64,000 bases of DNA, from assembly GCF_001049735.1 (NCBI RefSeq), contig NZ_CVPC01000010.1, positions 32,176 to 96,175 of the forward strand, in the 5' to 3' direction. The notes below the pieces were generated by a model, which was not told the origin of the DNA, did no database searches, and saw only the letters and a program-made list of their open reading frames with translations. Both the position numbers and the translations under genes were made by a program. This stretch comes from Nereida ignava. GTDB taxonomy: Bacteria > Pseudomonadota > Alphaproteobacteria > Rhodobacterales > Rhodobacteraceae. Positions 9,308-18,221 of this stretch are shown one piece after another (the first letter of the stretch is position 1; each line of letters opens with the position of its first letter).

Positions 9308-9934
9308 GTGGACAAAACCGCAGATTATTTCGCTGAAATCGTAACTAGGCGGGCAACTGGGCTGATCGGCTCTCGAAAGATTATCGCGATCTCAGGCCCT
9401 CCTGCTTCGGGAAAATCGACCGTTGCGGAGGCTGTAGTTGCATCGCTGACTGCTATGGAAAAAACGGCGACTTTGGTGCCGATGGATGGATTTCATTTAG
9501 ACAACGCGGTGCTTGAAAGATCGGGTAATTTGGCGCGCAAAGGAGCCCCTGAGACGTTCGATGCAGATGGGTTTGTGCATCTTGTTTCGCGGATCGCGAA
9601 CGGCACAGGAACAGTTTACGCACCAGTTTTTGATCGGTCCCGCGATCTCGCCGTTGCTGGGGCTCAACTGATCCCGAAGCATGCCGAGTTTGTGATTGTT
9701 GAGGGCAATTATCTGATGCTGAACGCTGCACCTTGGGACCAATTGCGGCAGTTCTGGACCCTAAGCGTGGCGATTTCAGCCCAGATGGACGTACTTGAAC
9801 AGCGGCTGATGGAGCGGTGGGCGGATTATGGCATCGCCCCCGATGAGGCCCGCGCCAAAGTGCAGGGCAACGACTTGAGGAACGCCAGAATGGTTCTGCA
9901 AAATAGTGCACCAAGCGATCTGATGCTGAACTAG
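9308..9934 (+). CDS. P-loop nucleoside/sugar kinase-like protein
   Basis: A 208-residue P-loop kinase. The Walker A motif is SGPPASGKSTVAEA near residue 28, followed by VPMDGFHLDN near 62, a substrate/Mg motif shared by uridine kinase, pantothenate kinase and the FrcK-like proteins of alphaproteobacteria. IVEGNYLMLN near 130 is also typical. The start is GTG. It is not next to a sugar transporter here, so the substrate is open. Its upstream neighbour is unrelated. Confidence 0.8.
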   Translation: MDKTADYFAEIVTRRATGLIGSRKIIAISGPPASGKSTVAEAVVASLTAMEKTATLVPMDGFHLDNAVLERSGNLARKGAPETFDADGFVHLVSRIANGTGTVYAPVFDRSRDLAVAGAQLIPKHAEFVIVEGNYLMLNAAPWDQLRQFWTLSVAISAQMDVLEQRLMERWADYGIAPDEARAKVQGNDLRNARMVLQNSAPSDLMLN

Positions 9935-10090
9935 CACGCTCATACGGAGCGCCCTTGCGCAGGATTAGGGCTTAATTTCGTAAAAACTTGTCAAAACACA
10001 GGATTATTTTGACCGTATACAACGGCATACTGTCGACGCGCGCAGATTCATCCGCTAAGGAAATGACAAATCACACTCGCGAGGTTTCTC

Positions 10091-12280
10091 ATGTCAGACA
10101 TTATCTACACAAAAGTGGACGAAGCGCCCGAACTTGCGTCCGCATCTTTCCTGCCGATCATCCAGAAATTTGCAAAGGCCGCAGGCGTATCTGTCGGCAC
10201 AAAGGACATCAGCCTCGCAGGTCGTATTTTGGCAACGTTCCCAGAGCACCTTAGCGAAGAGCAACGCCAGTCAGACGATTTGGCTGAACTTGGCCGTTTG
10301 GTGAAAACCCCCGATGCCAACGTAATCAAGCTGCCCAACATCTCGGCATCTGTGCCACAACTGGTCGCGGCAGTGAAAGAGTTGCAATCCCAAGGCTATG
10401 CCCTGCCCGATTATCCAGAGACACCAACCACGCCCGAAGAAATTGCGGTCCGCGCAAAATATGACGGGATCAAAGGGTCTGCGGTGAACCCTGTTCTGCG
10501 CGAAGGCAACTCTGATCGTCGTGCGGCCAAAGCGGTTAAAGCATTCGCCCAAAACAACCCCCACCGGATGGGCGAGTGGACCGCAGACAGCAAAACGCGC
10601 GTCTCTGCGATGAGCGGTGGTGACTTCTTCTCAAACGAAGTTTCAACAACCCTTAGCGCTGATGCGGATGTGAAGATTGTGCTTGAAACTGCGTCTGGTG
10701 ATACGGTTCTGAAAGACGGCCTGTCCTTTCCTAAAGGCACCGTAGTTGACGCGACCTTCATGAGTGCGCGCGCGCTTGATGCGTTTCTTGCGGATGAGAT
10801 CGCAAAGACAAAATCCGAAGGCACATTGTTCTCGCTGCACATGAAAGCAACGATGATGAAGGTGTCTGACCCGATCATCTTTGGTCACGCGGTGAAGGCG
10901 TTCTTGGCGCCGGTCTTTGAAAAGCACGGGTCTGCAATGGCCGAGCTTGGCGTGAACCCGAACTCTGGCTTGGGTGACTTGTTGGCCCGCGTCAAAGACC
11001 AGCCTGCTATCATGGCTGACATTGATGCGTGCATGGCTGACCGTCCCCCGATGTATATGGTCGATTCCGACAAAGGTATCACGAACTTACACGTGCCTTC
11101 TGATGTCATCATCGATGCATCCATGCCCGCCTTAATCCGCGCCGGCGGCAAAGGTTGGGGTCCTGATGGGGCTGAAAGCGACGCAAACTGTGTGATCCCC
11201 GATAACTCATATGCGCCAGTTTACGACGAGACGATCAAGTTCTTTAAGGCCAATGGAAAGCTGAACCCAGCAACGGCCGGCACAGTGCAAAACATTGGCC
11301 TGATGGCTCAAAAAGCCGAAGAATACGGCTCACACCCCACCACTTTTGAAATCCCTGAAGCAGGCACCGTAAAGATGGTACTGGCCGACGGCACTGTGTT
11401 GCACAGCCACGCGGTTGAAGCAGGTGACATCTGGCGTTCTGCATCTGCGCGCCAATCGCCGATCGAGGACTGGGTGAACTTGGCCATCGACCGTCAAAAA
11501 GCCGAAGGCTGTGAGGCGATTTTCTGGCTGGACGAAAACCGCGCCCATGACGCTGAGCTGATCGCTTATGTGAAGCCAATCCTTGAGGCCCGCGGCCTCA
11601 GCGACACGTTCAAAATCATGGCCCCACGCGAAGCAACACGCGCATCGCTCGAGACCATCACCGCGGGTCGCAACAGCATCGCCATCACCGGCAACGTCCT
11701 GCGCGACTACCTGACAGACTTGTTCCCGATCCTTGAATTGGCGACCTCGGCCAAAATGCTGTCGATCGTGAAACTGATGAACGGTGGCGGCCTGTTTGAA
11801 ACAGGAGCGGGCGGCTCTGCACCCAAGCACGTTCAACAGCTGATGGAGCAAAACCACCTGCGTTGGGATAGCCTTGGGGAATTCTGCGCATTGGGTGAAA
11901 GCCTGCAGTTCCTAGCGGATGCAAAGGGCAACGAAAAGGCTCGTGTTTTGGGTCAAGCCGTTGATGCAGCCACCCAAGGCATCTTGGATAACGACCGCTC
12001 ACCGTCGCGCAAAGTAGGTGAGCCGGATAACCGTGACAGCCACTACTGGTTTGCCCGCTACTGGGCCGAGGCACTAGCCGCACAAGACGCCGACGCGGAT
12101 CTTGCGGCACATTTCGCACCAATTGCAGAAGCCCTGCGTGAGAACGAAGCACAGATCGTTGCAGAAATCGCAGCGGCCCAAGGAAGCCCTGCGGACCTTG
12201 GTGGTTACTTCCACACGGACCCTGTCAAAACAGCAACGGTCATGCGCGCTTCAGCAACCCTGAACAGCATCATCGGCTAA
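10091..12280 (+). CDS. icd: Isocitrate dehydrogenase, monomeric NADP-dependent
   Basis: A 729-residue monomeric-type isocitrate dehydrogenase (Idh-II), oxidising isocitrate to 2-oxoglutarate with NADP in the TCA cycle. The length and sequence ([17 protein letters not shown], the [14 protein letters not shown] segment at about residue 137, and [14 protein letters not shown] near 477) match this family, which is unrelated in length to the ~400-residue dimeric enzyme. It is monocistronic, with a strong terminator 26 bases after the stop. Confidence 0.95.
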   Translation: MSDIIYTKVDEAPELASASFLPIIQKFAKAAGVSVGTKDISLAGRILATFPEHLSEEQRQSDDLAELGRLVKTPDANVIKLPNISASVPQLVAAVKELQSQGYALPDYPETPTTPEEIAVRAKYDGIKGSAVNPVLREGNSDRRAAKAVKAFAQNNPHRMGEWTADSKTRVSAMSGGDFFSNEVSTTLSADADVKIVLETASGDTVLKDGLSFPKGTVVDATFMSARALDAFLADEIAKTKSEGTLFSLHMKATMMKVSDPIIFGHAVKAFLAPVFEKHGSAMAELGVNPNSGLGDLLARVKDQPAIMADIDACMADRPPMYMVDSDKGITNLHVPSDVIIDASMPALIRAGGKGWGPDGAESDANCVIPDNSYAPVYDETIKFFKANGKLNPATAGTVQNIGLMAQKAEEYGSHPTTFEIPEAGTVKMVLADGTVLHSHAVEAGDIWRSASARQSPIEDWVNLAIDRQKAEGCEAIFWLDENRAHDAELIAYVKPILEARGLSDTFKIMAPREATRASLETITAGRNSIAITGNVLRDYLTDLFPILELATSAKMLSIVKLMNGGGLFETGAGGSAPKHVQQLMEQNHLRWDSLGEFCALGESLQFLADAKGNEKARVLGQAVDAATQGILDNDRSPSRKVGEPDNRDSHYWFARYWAEALAAQDADADLAAHFAPIAEALRENEAQIVAEIAAAQGSPADLGGYFHTDPVKTATVMRASATLNSIIG

Positions 12281-12305
12281 TACGACTGGTTTAAGTATGC
12301 AGAAC

Positions 12306-12337
12306 CGCGCGCTCCGTATTGGGGCGCGCGTTTTTTT
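12306..12337 (+). terminator. Rho-independent terminator of icd
   Basis: A 10-base stem CGCGCGCTCC (12306-12315) and GGGGCGCGCG (12321-12330), with one G-T pair and a 5-base loop, is followed directly by seven T. This is a textbook intrinsic terminator for icd. Confidence 0.92.
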
Positions 12338-12429
12338 ACGCCTATCCAGCATGTGCCCCACCCCCAACTTTCCGTGCACACCACTGTCTTTGTAACTGCG
12401 ACACTTACGTCAGTACGTTCAGTTTTAAT

Positions 12430-12458
12430 TTGACATCACGCCTCCCAAACCTCTATCG
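12430..12458 (+). promoter_or_regulatory. Possible promoter for the membrane protein gene
   Basis: A perfect -35 hexamer TTGACA (12430-12435) is followed 17 bases later by CTATCG, a weak -10 candidate. It lies about 27 bases before the start codon region of the next gene. The -10 match is poor, so this is tentative. Confidence 0.3.
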
Positions 12459-12484
12459 GGCCAAAACGCGATAGGAGAGATGTC

Positions 12485-13060
12485 ATGCGCAGTGTCAGTC
12501 TAAAGGCTGAAATTGAGGCCGTGTTCGTTGTTACCCTTGCCTATGTCACATTGTTTGCCGTGACCTTTTTGTTCGTTATGCCCGTCCAAGGTACGTATTT
12601 TCATTGGTTGCCAATGAACATCAGCCTTTTGTTTTTGCCCCATGGTGTCCGGCTGTTGTCCATCTATCTTTTCGGGTGGAAGGCGTTGTTCTACCTTCTA
12701 CCCGGCCACATAATTACGTGGGCATATCAATCGTTTATGCTGGGCAGTGAGCAAGATGTTTTCTCTGCTGTTGTCTCAATCGCCGCTAGCTTTTTCGCCG
12801 TTTGTCTGGTGTTCCGCACATGGACACGTCACAGCGAGAGTGAGCTGCGCTCTCATTGGCAACTGATCTTGATTGCTGGCGCACTTGCGTCAATCGGCAA
12901 CGGGTTGGGGCACGCCTTTATCTATGGCGGCCAGCTTGATGTGGCATGGCTGACCTTGGCGGGGGGCTATCTTATTGGGGATGTCACGGGGCTATTTGCC
13001 TTGCTCATGGCCCTGATTTTCGTCTCGCGGTGGTACCGTATTTGGTCAAATAAAGTTTGA
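12485..13060 (+). CDS. Six-helix inner-membrane protein, unknown function
   Basis: A 191-residue protein with about six hydrophobic helices (roughly residues 11-33, 42-62, 66-86, 92-112, 124-148 and 155-185) and few soluble residues. The motif FLPHGVRLLSIYLFGW near 54 resembles the first helices of MASE1-type sensory membrane domains, but no output domain follows. AGGAGA lies at ideal distance before the ATG. The next gene downstream, a betaine-type binding protein, is 109 bases away in the same direction. I cannot assign a function. Confidence 0.75.
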   Translation: MRSVSLKAEIEAVFVVTLAYVTLFAVTFLFVMPVQGTYFHWLPMNISLLFLPHGVRLLSIYLFGWKALFYLLPGHIITWAYQSFMLGSEQDVFSAVVSIAASFFAVCLVFRTWTRHSESELRSHWQLILIAGALASIGNGLGHAFIYGGQLDVAWLTLAGGYLIGDVTGLFALLMALIFVSRWYRIWSNKV

Positions 13061-13169
13061 CGGTGTGAAAACCGAATCTTGCGTGTGTAAAAAACAGTGT
13101 CATAGTTCTCCGCATTCACAGACCAGATACTTGCAAAAAAGTCTGGCGCTTAACAACGGGAACAAAGAC

Positions 13170-14132
13170 ATGAAAAAAACACTGCTTGCGACAGCATTCG
13201 TAGGACTTGGCCTGCCTACGGCCGCTATGGCCGATTGCGGCGAAGTCTCCATTGCTGAAATGAACTGGGCCTCTGGCCAGATCATCACGCGCATCACCGA
13301 ATTCCTGATGGTCCAAGGATACGGATGTGACGTCACTGTTGTCCCATCCGCAACCACGACTGCGATCACATCACTTGCAGAAAACAACGAGCCTGACATC
13401 GTGCCAGAGCTTTGGGTGAACTCTGCACCTGCGTATTTTGACCTCGAAGCCGAGGGCAAGCTGGTCAAAGCATCAGACGTATTTGCCGAAGGCGGCAGCG
13501 AAAACTGGTGGGTGCCTGACTACCTTGTCGCAGCGCACCCAGAGCTTGCAACAATCGAGGGCGTTCTTGCTAACCCCGATCTTGTTGGCGGTCGCTTCCA
13601 CAACTGCCCAGACGGCTGGGGTTGCCGCATTGCGAATGACAACCTTGTCAAAGCGTTCGATTTTGACGGCAAAGGCATGGAAGTCTTCAACCACGGTTCC
13701 GGTGAAACGCTGGCCGCAACGATGGCTGCAGCCTATGAGAACCAAGAGCCATGGTTCGGCTACTACTGGGGACCAACTGCGGTACTTGGCCGTTACAACA
13801 TGGTTGCCGTCGACATGGGACCATACGACGCCGAAATCCACGCGTGTAACCAGACCCAAGATTGCGCTGCACCGCAAATCTCGGCCTACCCTGCAGCGCC
13901 TGTTTTGACAGTTGTCACATCGGACTTTGCCGAGCGTAACCCAGATGTATTTGAGTTGGTCAGCAACATCTCGTTCGGCACACAAGAGCTGAGCAATCTG
14001 TTGGCATGGCAGAAAGACAACAAAGCATCTGCAGAAGAAGCAACAGTGCACTTCCTGACAACCAACCAAGACACATGGAAGTCATGGATCAACGAAGGTG
14101 CAGCCACAAAGCTTGGCGCGATCTTCAAGTAA
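13170..14132 (+). CDS. Glycine-betaine/choline-type ABC substrate-binding protein (orphan)
   Basis: A 320-residue periplasmic binding protein of the ProX/OpuAC type. A signal peptide is clear (MKKTLLATAFVGLGLPTAAM, cleaved near ADC). The mature part has the family segments NHGSGETLAA and QEPWFGYYWGPT, the latter carrying tryptophans typical of quaternary-amine cages. Cys pairs occur (DCGE, CPDGWGC, CNQTQDC). No permease or ATPase gene is adjacent. It is clearly homologous to the binding protein at the right edge of the window. The ATG at 13170 is chosen because it starts the signal peptide. Confidence 0.88.
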   Translation: MKKTLLATAFVGLGLPTAAMADCGEVSIAEMNWASGQIITRITEFLMVQGYGCDVTVVPSATTTAITSLAENNEPDIVPELWVNSAPAYFDLEAEGKLVKASDVFAEGGSENWWVPDYLVAAHPELATIEGVLANPDLVGGRFHNCPDGWGCRIANDNLVKAFDFDGKGMEVFNHGSGETLAATMAAAYENQEPWFGYYWGPTAVLGRYNMVAVDMGPYDAEIHACNQTQDCAAPQISAYPAAPVLTVVTSDFAERNPDVFELVSNISFGTQELSNLLAWQKDNKASAEEATVHFLTTNQDTWKSWINEGAATKLGAIFK

Positions 14133-14146
14133 ATTCACAAAGTAAC

Positions 14147-14182
14147 TCAGGCGCCGCAGGATATTGTGGCGCCTGAATTTTT
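14147..14182 (+). terminator. Rho-independent terminator after the binding-protein gene
   Basis: A perfect 9-base stem TCAGGCGCC (14147-14155) and GGCGCCTGA (14168-14176) is followed by AATTTTT. It closes the membrane protein/binding protein unit. Confidence 0.85.
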
Positions 14183-14233
14183 GACCTGCACAAGAAATGC
14201 CTCGCGGAACAACAACACTGGCGCCGCGTTCTA

Positions 14234-15091
14234 CTAAGCGGACGGTAGCACCACGTTTGTTTGCTGACCCAAGCCCTCAATCCCCAAGCTGACAGTCTCG
14301 CCCCCATGCAAAAAGCGCGGTGGGTTTTGCCCCATGCCAACACCGGGTGGTGTGCCTGTTGAGATGACGTCCCCGGGCTGAAGGCTCATGAACTGACTAC
14401 AATACGAAATAAGATGCGGGACTTTGAAAATCAGCGTCGATGTTGAGCCCGACTGCATCCGCACCCCATCCACATCAAGCCACATAGACAGATCATTCAC
14501 GTTTGAGATTTCATCAGGCGTCACAAGCCAAGGACCCGTGGGGCCGAACGTGTCACAACCCTTTCCCTTGTCCCATGTGCCCGACCGGTTCAGTTGGAAA
14601 TCACGCTCAGACACGTCGTTGACAACACAAAAGCCTGCAACATGGTCCATCGCGTTGGCTTCATCAATGTAGCTGCCACCCTGTCCGATCACGACGCCCA
14701 GCTCAACTTCCCAATCAGTTTTGGTACTGCCACGCGGCACCTGAATTGGATCGTTGGGGCCACAAACAGCAGAGGTCCATTTGCTGAAAATTATCGGCTC
14801 GGCAGGGATATCCATGCCCGCTTCGGCAGCATGATCCGCGTAGTTCAAACCAATACAGATGAACTTCCCAATTCCGCCGACACAGGCCCCAAGGCGCAGG
14901 TTCTCTTGTGGCGTCCCCGTAACAAGCGGCAGGCTTGCCGGATCGATCCCAGCCAACCGTGTGATGCTGTCGGGCAAAAGTGCATTTCCCCCCACATCAT
15001 CAATCAAACCAGACAGGTCGCGTACGTGGCCAGTTGCGTCCAGCATTCCTGGCTTTTCCGCACCTTCGGCACCGTATCTTACAAGCTTCAT
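14234..15091 (-). CDS. Fumarylacetoacetate hydrolase family protein
   Basis: A 285-residue FAH-fold enzyme. The metal-binding acidic residues lie in TDWEVELGVVIG near 128-139 and FCVVNDVSERDFQ near 155, and IGLNYADHAAEAG near 78 is the usual entry motif; STGTPPGVGMG near 243 closes the active site. Members include ureidoglycolate lyases, 2-hydroxyhepta-2,4-diene-dioate isomerases and acylpyruvases, and the sequence alone does not decide. The gene is complete with AGGAGAG before the ATG. It lies head to head with the truncated NRPS-like gene. Confidence 0.9.
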   Translation of the reverse strand: MKLVRYGAEGAEKPGMLDATGHVRDLSGLIDDVGGNALLPDSITRLAGIDPASLPLVTGTPQENLRLGACVGGIGKFICIGLNYADHAAEAGMDIPAEPIIFSKWTSAVCGPNDPIQVPRGSTKTDWEVELGVVIGQGGSYIDEANAMDHVAGFCVVNDVSERDFQLNRSGTWDKGKGCDTFGPTGPWLVTPDEISNVNDLSMWLDVDGVRMQSGSTSTLIFKVPHLISYCSQFMSLQPGDVISTGTPPGVGMGQNPPRFLHGGETVSLGIEGLGQQTNVVLPSA

Positions 15092-15247
15092 TGCGCTCTC
15101 CTTTGAATAAGATTTGGCAGTATGAATGCCCCGCCTACGGCAAAGTTAATCAATAGCGCGTCGCGGAGACAAGACGGCAAGTGGACCCCGTCCTACCACT
15201 CCACGCTTGGCGCCAGAAACTTCAACAGCGCGCGAGACTGAACCGTA

Positions 15248-17161
15248 ATGCTGTCGCGGTCGCGCATTGCAATGCGCGCGTTAGATCAGCTTGATGCCGT
15301 AAGACCCACGTTTATGACGGCTGTTCCGAGTATTTACTTGTTGCTGCTGAAACGGATTGCCGAAACTGGATGGTCACCTGACGGCTGTTCTATTCGCGCA
15401 CTGTTTTGCGGTTCAGACGCCATAAACCGAGAAACAATCGAGGCCGTTGAAAGCGCTTTTCAAGCCCCGCTTCGCCAATGGTACGGCATGGGGGAAGTCT
15501 CTCCTATGCTGGCATTCTGCCCCCTTCCACCTGCCGACATACCATCCAATGCAGTGGGCAAAGTTGTGCCCCCTTGGGACGTTCAGATAATGGGCGAAGA
15601 CGGCAAGCAAGTATCTGTAAATGTTGAAGGAGAGATCGTGGCAACTGGTGGCCTCGTACACCCACGGCTTGAGACCGAGGCCCAAAAAGGCAACCCATCC
15701 ATTGTAGGCGATTGGTATCATACCCGTGACCTTGGATACCTTGACGGTGATGGGTTTCTTTATGTCACGGGGCGTGTTGATGACCGGATCAACCGCGGCG
15801 GCAAAAAAGTATACCCCAAGGAAATTGAAAACGCGTTTCTCACCCATCAAGCCGTAGCACAGGCCGTAGTCTTTGGCGTACCCGATGAACTTTACGGCGA
15901 GCGCATCGGCGCATTGGTTGTCTTGGCGCATGACCATACGGAGACTGAAGACAAGCTTCGGGCATACGTCAGCGCTCGTGTGGCTGACTATAAAATGCCC
16001 GAATACATAAAGATTGTTGAGAACATCCCGTTAAATCAGATGGGCAAAATCAGCCGCAAAACCCTTGCTGGTGAGTTGGAAATCGACAACGTGATGGCGC
16101 AAAGGCGACTTGCCCGCTCTCATGTCAAACCAGCAACCAAAACTGAAAAGCAGCTGATGTCCATCTTCGAGGAGCTGTTCGAAAAGGTGAACATCAGCAC
16201 GACCGATGACTTCTTTGCTTTGGGTGGAGACTCCCTTTCATCCCTAAAGCTGCTGCTCGCTATTGAGGAAACATTTGCCATCAAAACCACGCCAGCAGAG
16301 CTTTTTCACCAACCCACGGTGCAAGCACTTGCCGCTTTGATTGAGGATCGTCGCACCTACGAACCAATGCATCCGGCGCCACAAGAAGACCCACAAATCA
16401 AAGAGGCGCTTGTGCCCATCAAGAAAGGTGGGGACAGTGTTCCACTTTTCCTCGTGCTCGCTGGTATGAACCCACCATCGGCATATCTGTCGCTATCACG
16501 TCATCTGGCACCCGAGCGTCCAGTCTACGCCTTACGTCCGCTCAGCAAAAAGGACGTGCCGATATTGCAAACCCGCATAGATGACATCGTATCGCACTAC
16601 ATTGAGCGTATTCTAGATGTCTGGCCCGGCGGACCGTTCTTGGTGGGTGGCTTTTGCGACGGCGGAATTTTTGCATTCGAACTTGCACAGCGATTGCAAG
16701 AAATGGGACATGAGGTAATTTTTGTCGGCCTTATTGATACGATCGATTATGAGGCAAAACGTCGGGATGATGCCGAGGATATTCGGGTCGTCGAGGGAAG
16801 GCGTCGGCATCTTCGATATTGCCGGATACTTGAAAAGGGCCAAGAGCCGTCAAAGCGTTTGTCCAGCAAAATAGACGTAGAGATGGTTCTTAGGCTCGCA
16901 AAAGAAGGGTACTCACCCAAGGTCTTTGATGGCCAACTGACCCTTTTTCGCGCACTTGATGAGGCCAAATGGGATATCCCGCAGCGTGTCAAAATTGATG
17001 ATCCGAACTTCGGATGGCAGAGGCGCAGCACAAAGGGGTTGGATGTTCATGACATCCCGGGAACACACCTTGGCATTCTGCGTAAACCCCACGTAGAGAA
17101 ATTGGGGGCACTGATGGAAACAAGTATCACAGCAGCATTAAAGACGTATGGAGCGTCCTAA
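15248..17161 (+). CDS. NRPS-like protein lacking the N-terminal half of its adenylation domain (A(partial)-T-TE)
   Basis: 637 codons are open. Residues ~10-285 are the C-terminal half of an adenylation domain (LRQWYGMGEVSP, the TRDLGYLDGDGFLYVTGR segment, and QMGKISRK with the catalytic lysine). Residues ~300-370 are a carrier domain with the pantetheine serine in FFALGGDSLSS. Residues ~390-637 are a type I thioesterase with nucleophile elbow GGFCDGG, cysteine in place of serine, and a catalytic His in DIPGTHLGIL. The ATP P-loop (TSGTTG-type) and everything before it are missing, and only ~150 bases separate this gene from the intact gene upstream, so activation activity is unlikely unless supplied in trans. 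An in-frame stop sits just before the ATG, and no good ribosome site is seen. The stop overlaps the next start (TAATG). Confidence 0.82.
   Translation: MLSRSRIAMRALDQLDAVRPTFMTAVPSIYLLLLKRIAETGWSPDGCSIRALFCGSDAINRETIEAVESAFQAPLRQWYGMGEVSPMLAFCPLPPADIPSNAVGKVVPPWDVQIMGEDGKQVSVNVEGEIVATGGLVHPRLETEAQKGNPSIVGDWYHTRDLGYLDGDGFLYVTGRVDDRINRGGKKVYPKEIENAFLTHQAVAQAVVFGVPDELYGERIGALVVLAHDHTETEDKLRAYVSARVADYKMPEYIKIVENIPLNQMGKISRKTLAGELEIDNVMAQRRLARSHVKPATKTEKQLMSIFEELFEKVNISTTDDFFALGGDSLSSLKLLLAIEETFAIKTTPAELFHQPTVQALAALIEDRRTYEPMHPAPQEDPQIKEALVPIKKGGDSVPLFLVLAGMNPPSAYLSLSRHLAPERPVYALRPLSKKDVPILQTRIDDIVSHYIERILDVWPGGPFLVGGFCDGGIFAFELAQRLQEMGHEVIFVGLIDTIDYEAKRRDDAEDIRVVEGRRRHLRYCRILEKGQEPSKRLSSKIDVEMVLRLAKEGYSPKVFDGQLTLFRALDEAKWDIPQRVKIDDPNFGWQRRSTKGLDVHDIPGTHLGILRKPHVEKLGALMETSITAALKTYGAS
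15261..15278. repeat. 18-base perfect palindrome at the truncation point
   Basis: CGCGCATTGCAATGCGCG reads identically on both strands. It lies within the first codons of the truncated NRPS-like gene, where homology to adenylation domains begins. It could be an operator, a recombination scar or chance. Confidence 0.7.
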
Positions 17162-18135
17162 TGCAGGTCCCTGACACAAACCGCGAACGCCCCCTCATCG
17201 TGATTGGCGTGATGACAAAGCAAGCCAGTCCCAAGCTTAAGCGCTTGCTGAGCAGTTTAGCAAAACTGACGATGCCAATGCATCATGATCTCTGCCTCAT
17301 CATAGTTCAAAATCAGCGTGACATTACGTTGGCACAAACAGTTGAGGCTGCGAATTTTACGTTTCCCGTTATGGTTATTGCAGAACCGGTTGAGGGCGTT
17401 GCATCTGCGCGGAACCGGCTATTGGCTGAAGCCGACGTCCTTGGCGCAAAGCTATTTCTTGGCGTGAACGATGACCAAGCCGTTTGTGAAGATTGGGTCA
17501 TTGCATTTGAGAAAGCTGAGGAAATACTGCCGAATTGTGACGCATTAGTGGGGTGGGTTCAGCACGAATTTGAAGGCAGGCGATCCCCGTGGATGAGCCC
17601 GCCCGATGTGGGCCGCGAAGGTTTGGGTGAACGCAGGGCAGTACTCACCATGGACAATTATGCCTTGAGACGCTCTGTATTTTCCAAATCAGCAGGCCTC
17701 GGCATGCGGTTTGACACTCAGTTCAACGGGACAGGCAAAGAAGAATTAGAATTTTTCAGACGCTTCGAACGTGCCCTAAAGCTTAAATGCGGAACAGTTC
17801 CCCAAGCGCTTTCATACCATTTGATACGCGACGGCCAAGCAACAGTGCGTGCGATGCTCGCGAACAAATGGCGCGACTGCATTGTGCATTACCAATTCCT
17901 CATCGACATCATTCCAACCAACAAGAGCAAATCAGAAATAGACGCCTACCGGATCATTTGGGGCCTCGCCCTTTTGGCGTTTGGTCGGGCAGTCATGCAA
18001 TTGTTAGGCGCAGTCAAAGGATCGGGTGGCTTTTCGCACCGCCTAAAGCAAAACCTCGGGCGCGCGCTTTGTGAGTTCGTAGGTTTTGTGGCATTTTTTG
18101 GTGTCAGCGTTCAAAACGCAATTGGTCGGAAATAA
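17161..18135 (+). CDS. Family 2-like glycosyltransferase
   Basis: A 324-residue protein with a GT-A fold N-terminus: IVIGVMTKQASPKLKRLLSSL, then VEGVASARNRLLAEA near 80 (the common ARN motif) and FLGVNDDQAVCEDW near 100, where DDQ stands at the place of the metal-binding DxD. The catalytic-base region is FNGTGKEELEFFRRF near 190. The C-terminus (~260-324) is hydrophobic in patches and may touch the membrane. Its ATG overlaps the stop of the NRPS-like gene by one base, so the two are translated together. The sugar and acceptor are unknown. Confidence 0.78.
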   Translation: MQVPDTNRERPLIVIGVMTKQASPKLKRLLSSLAKLTMPMHHDLCLIIVQNQRDITLAQTVEAANFTFPVMVIAEPVEGVASARNRLLAEADVLGAKLFLGVNDDQAVCEDWVIAFEKAEEILPNCDALVGWVQHEFEGRRSPWMSPPDVGREGLGERRAVLTMDNYALRRSVFSKSAGLGMRFDTQFNGTGKEELEFFRRFERALKLKCGTVPQALSYHLIRDGQATVRAMLANKWRDCIVHYQFLIDIIPTNKSKSEIDAYRIIWGLALLAFGRAVMQLLGAVKGSGGFSHRLKQNLGRALCEFVGFVAFFGVSVQNAIGRK

Positions 18136-18221
18136 CCCCACCGCACTATAGGAATACACCAAGGACAAATACGAAAAATGGCACGTACCAACCTGCACGC
18201 TGGCACGCCCCAAGATAGTTG

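Noticed and set aside
11330..12152. Minus-strand frames opposite icd.
   Set aside because: Shadow frames of a high-GC gene; no ribosome site or recognisable domain.
13065..13169. GTG start giving the orphan binding protein a 35-residue N-terminal extension.
   Set aside because: The extension is cysteine-rich and precedes a perfect signal peptide starting at 13170.
15092..15247. Insertion element as the cause of the NRPS-like truncation.
   Set aside because: No transposase frame, terminal inverted repeat or target duplication is present; only a short palindrome.
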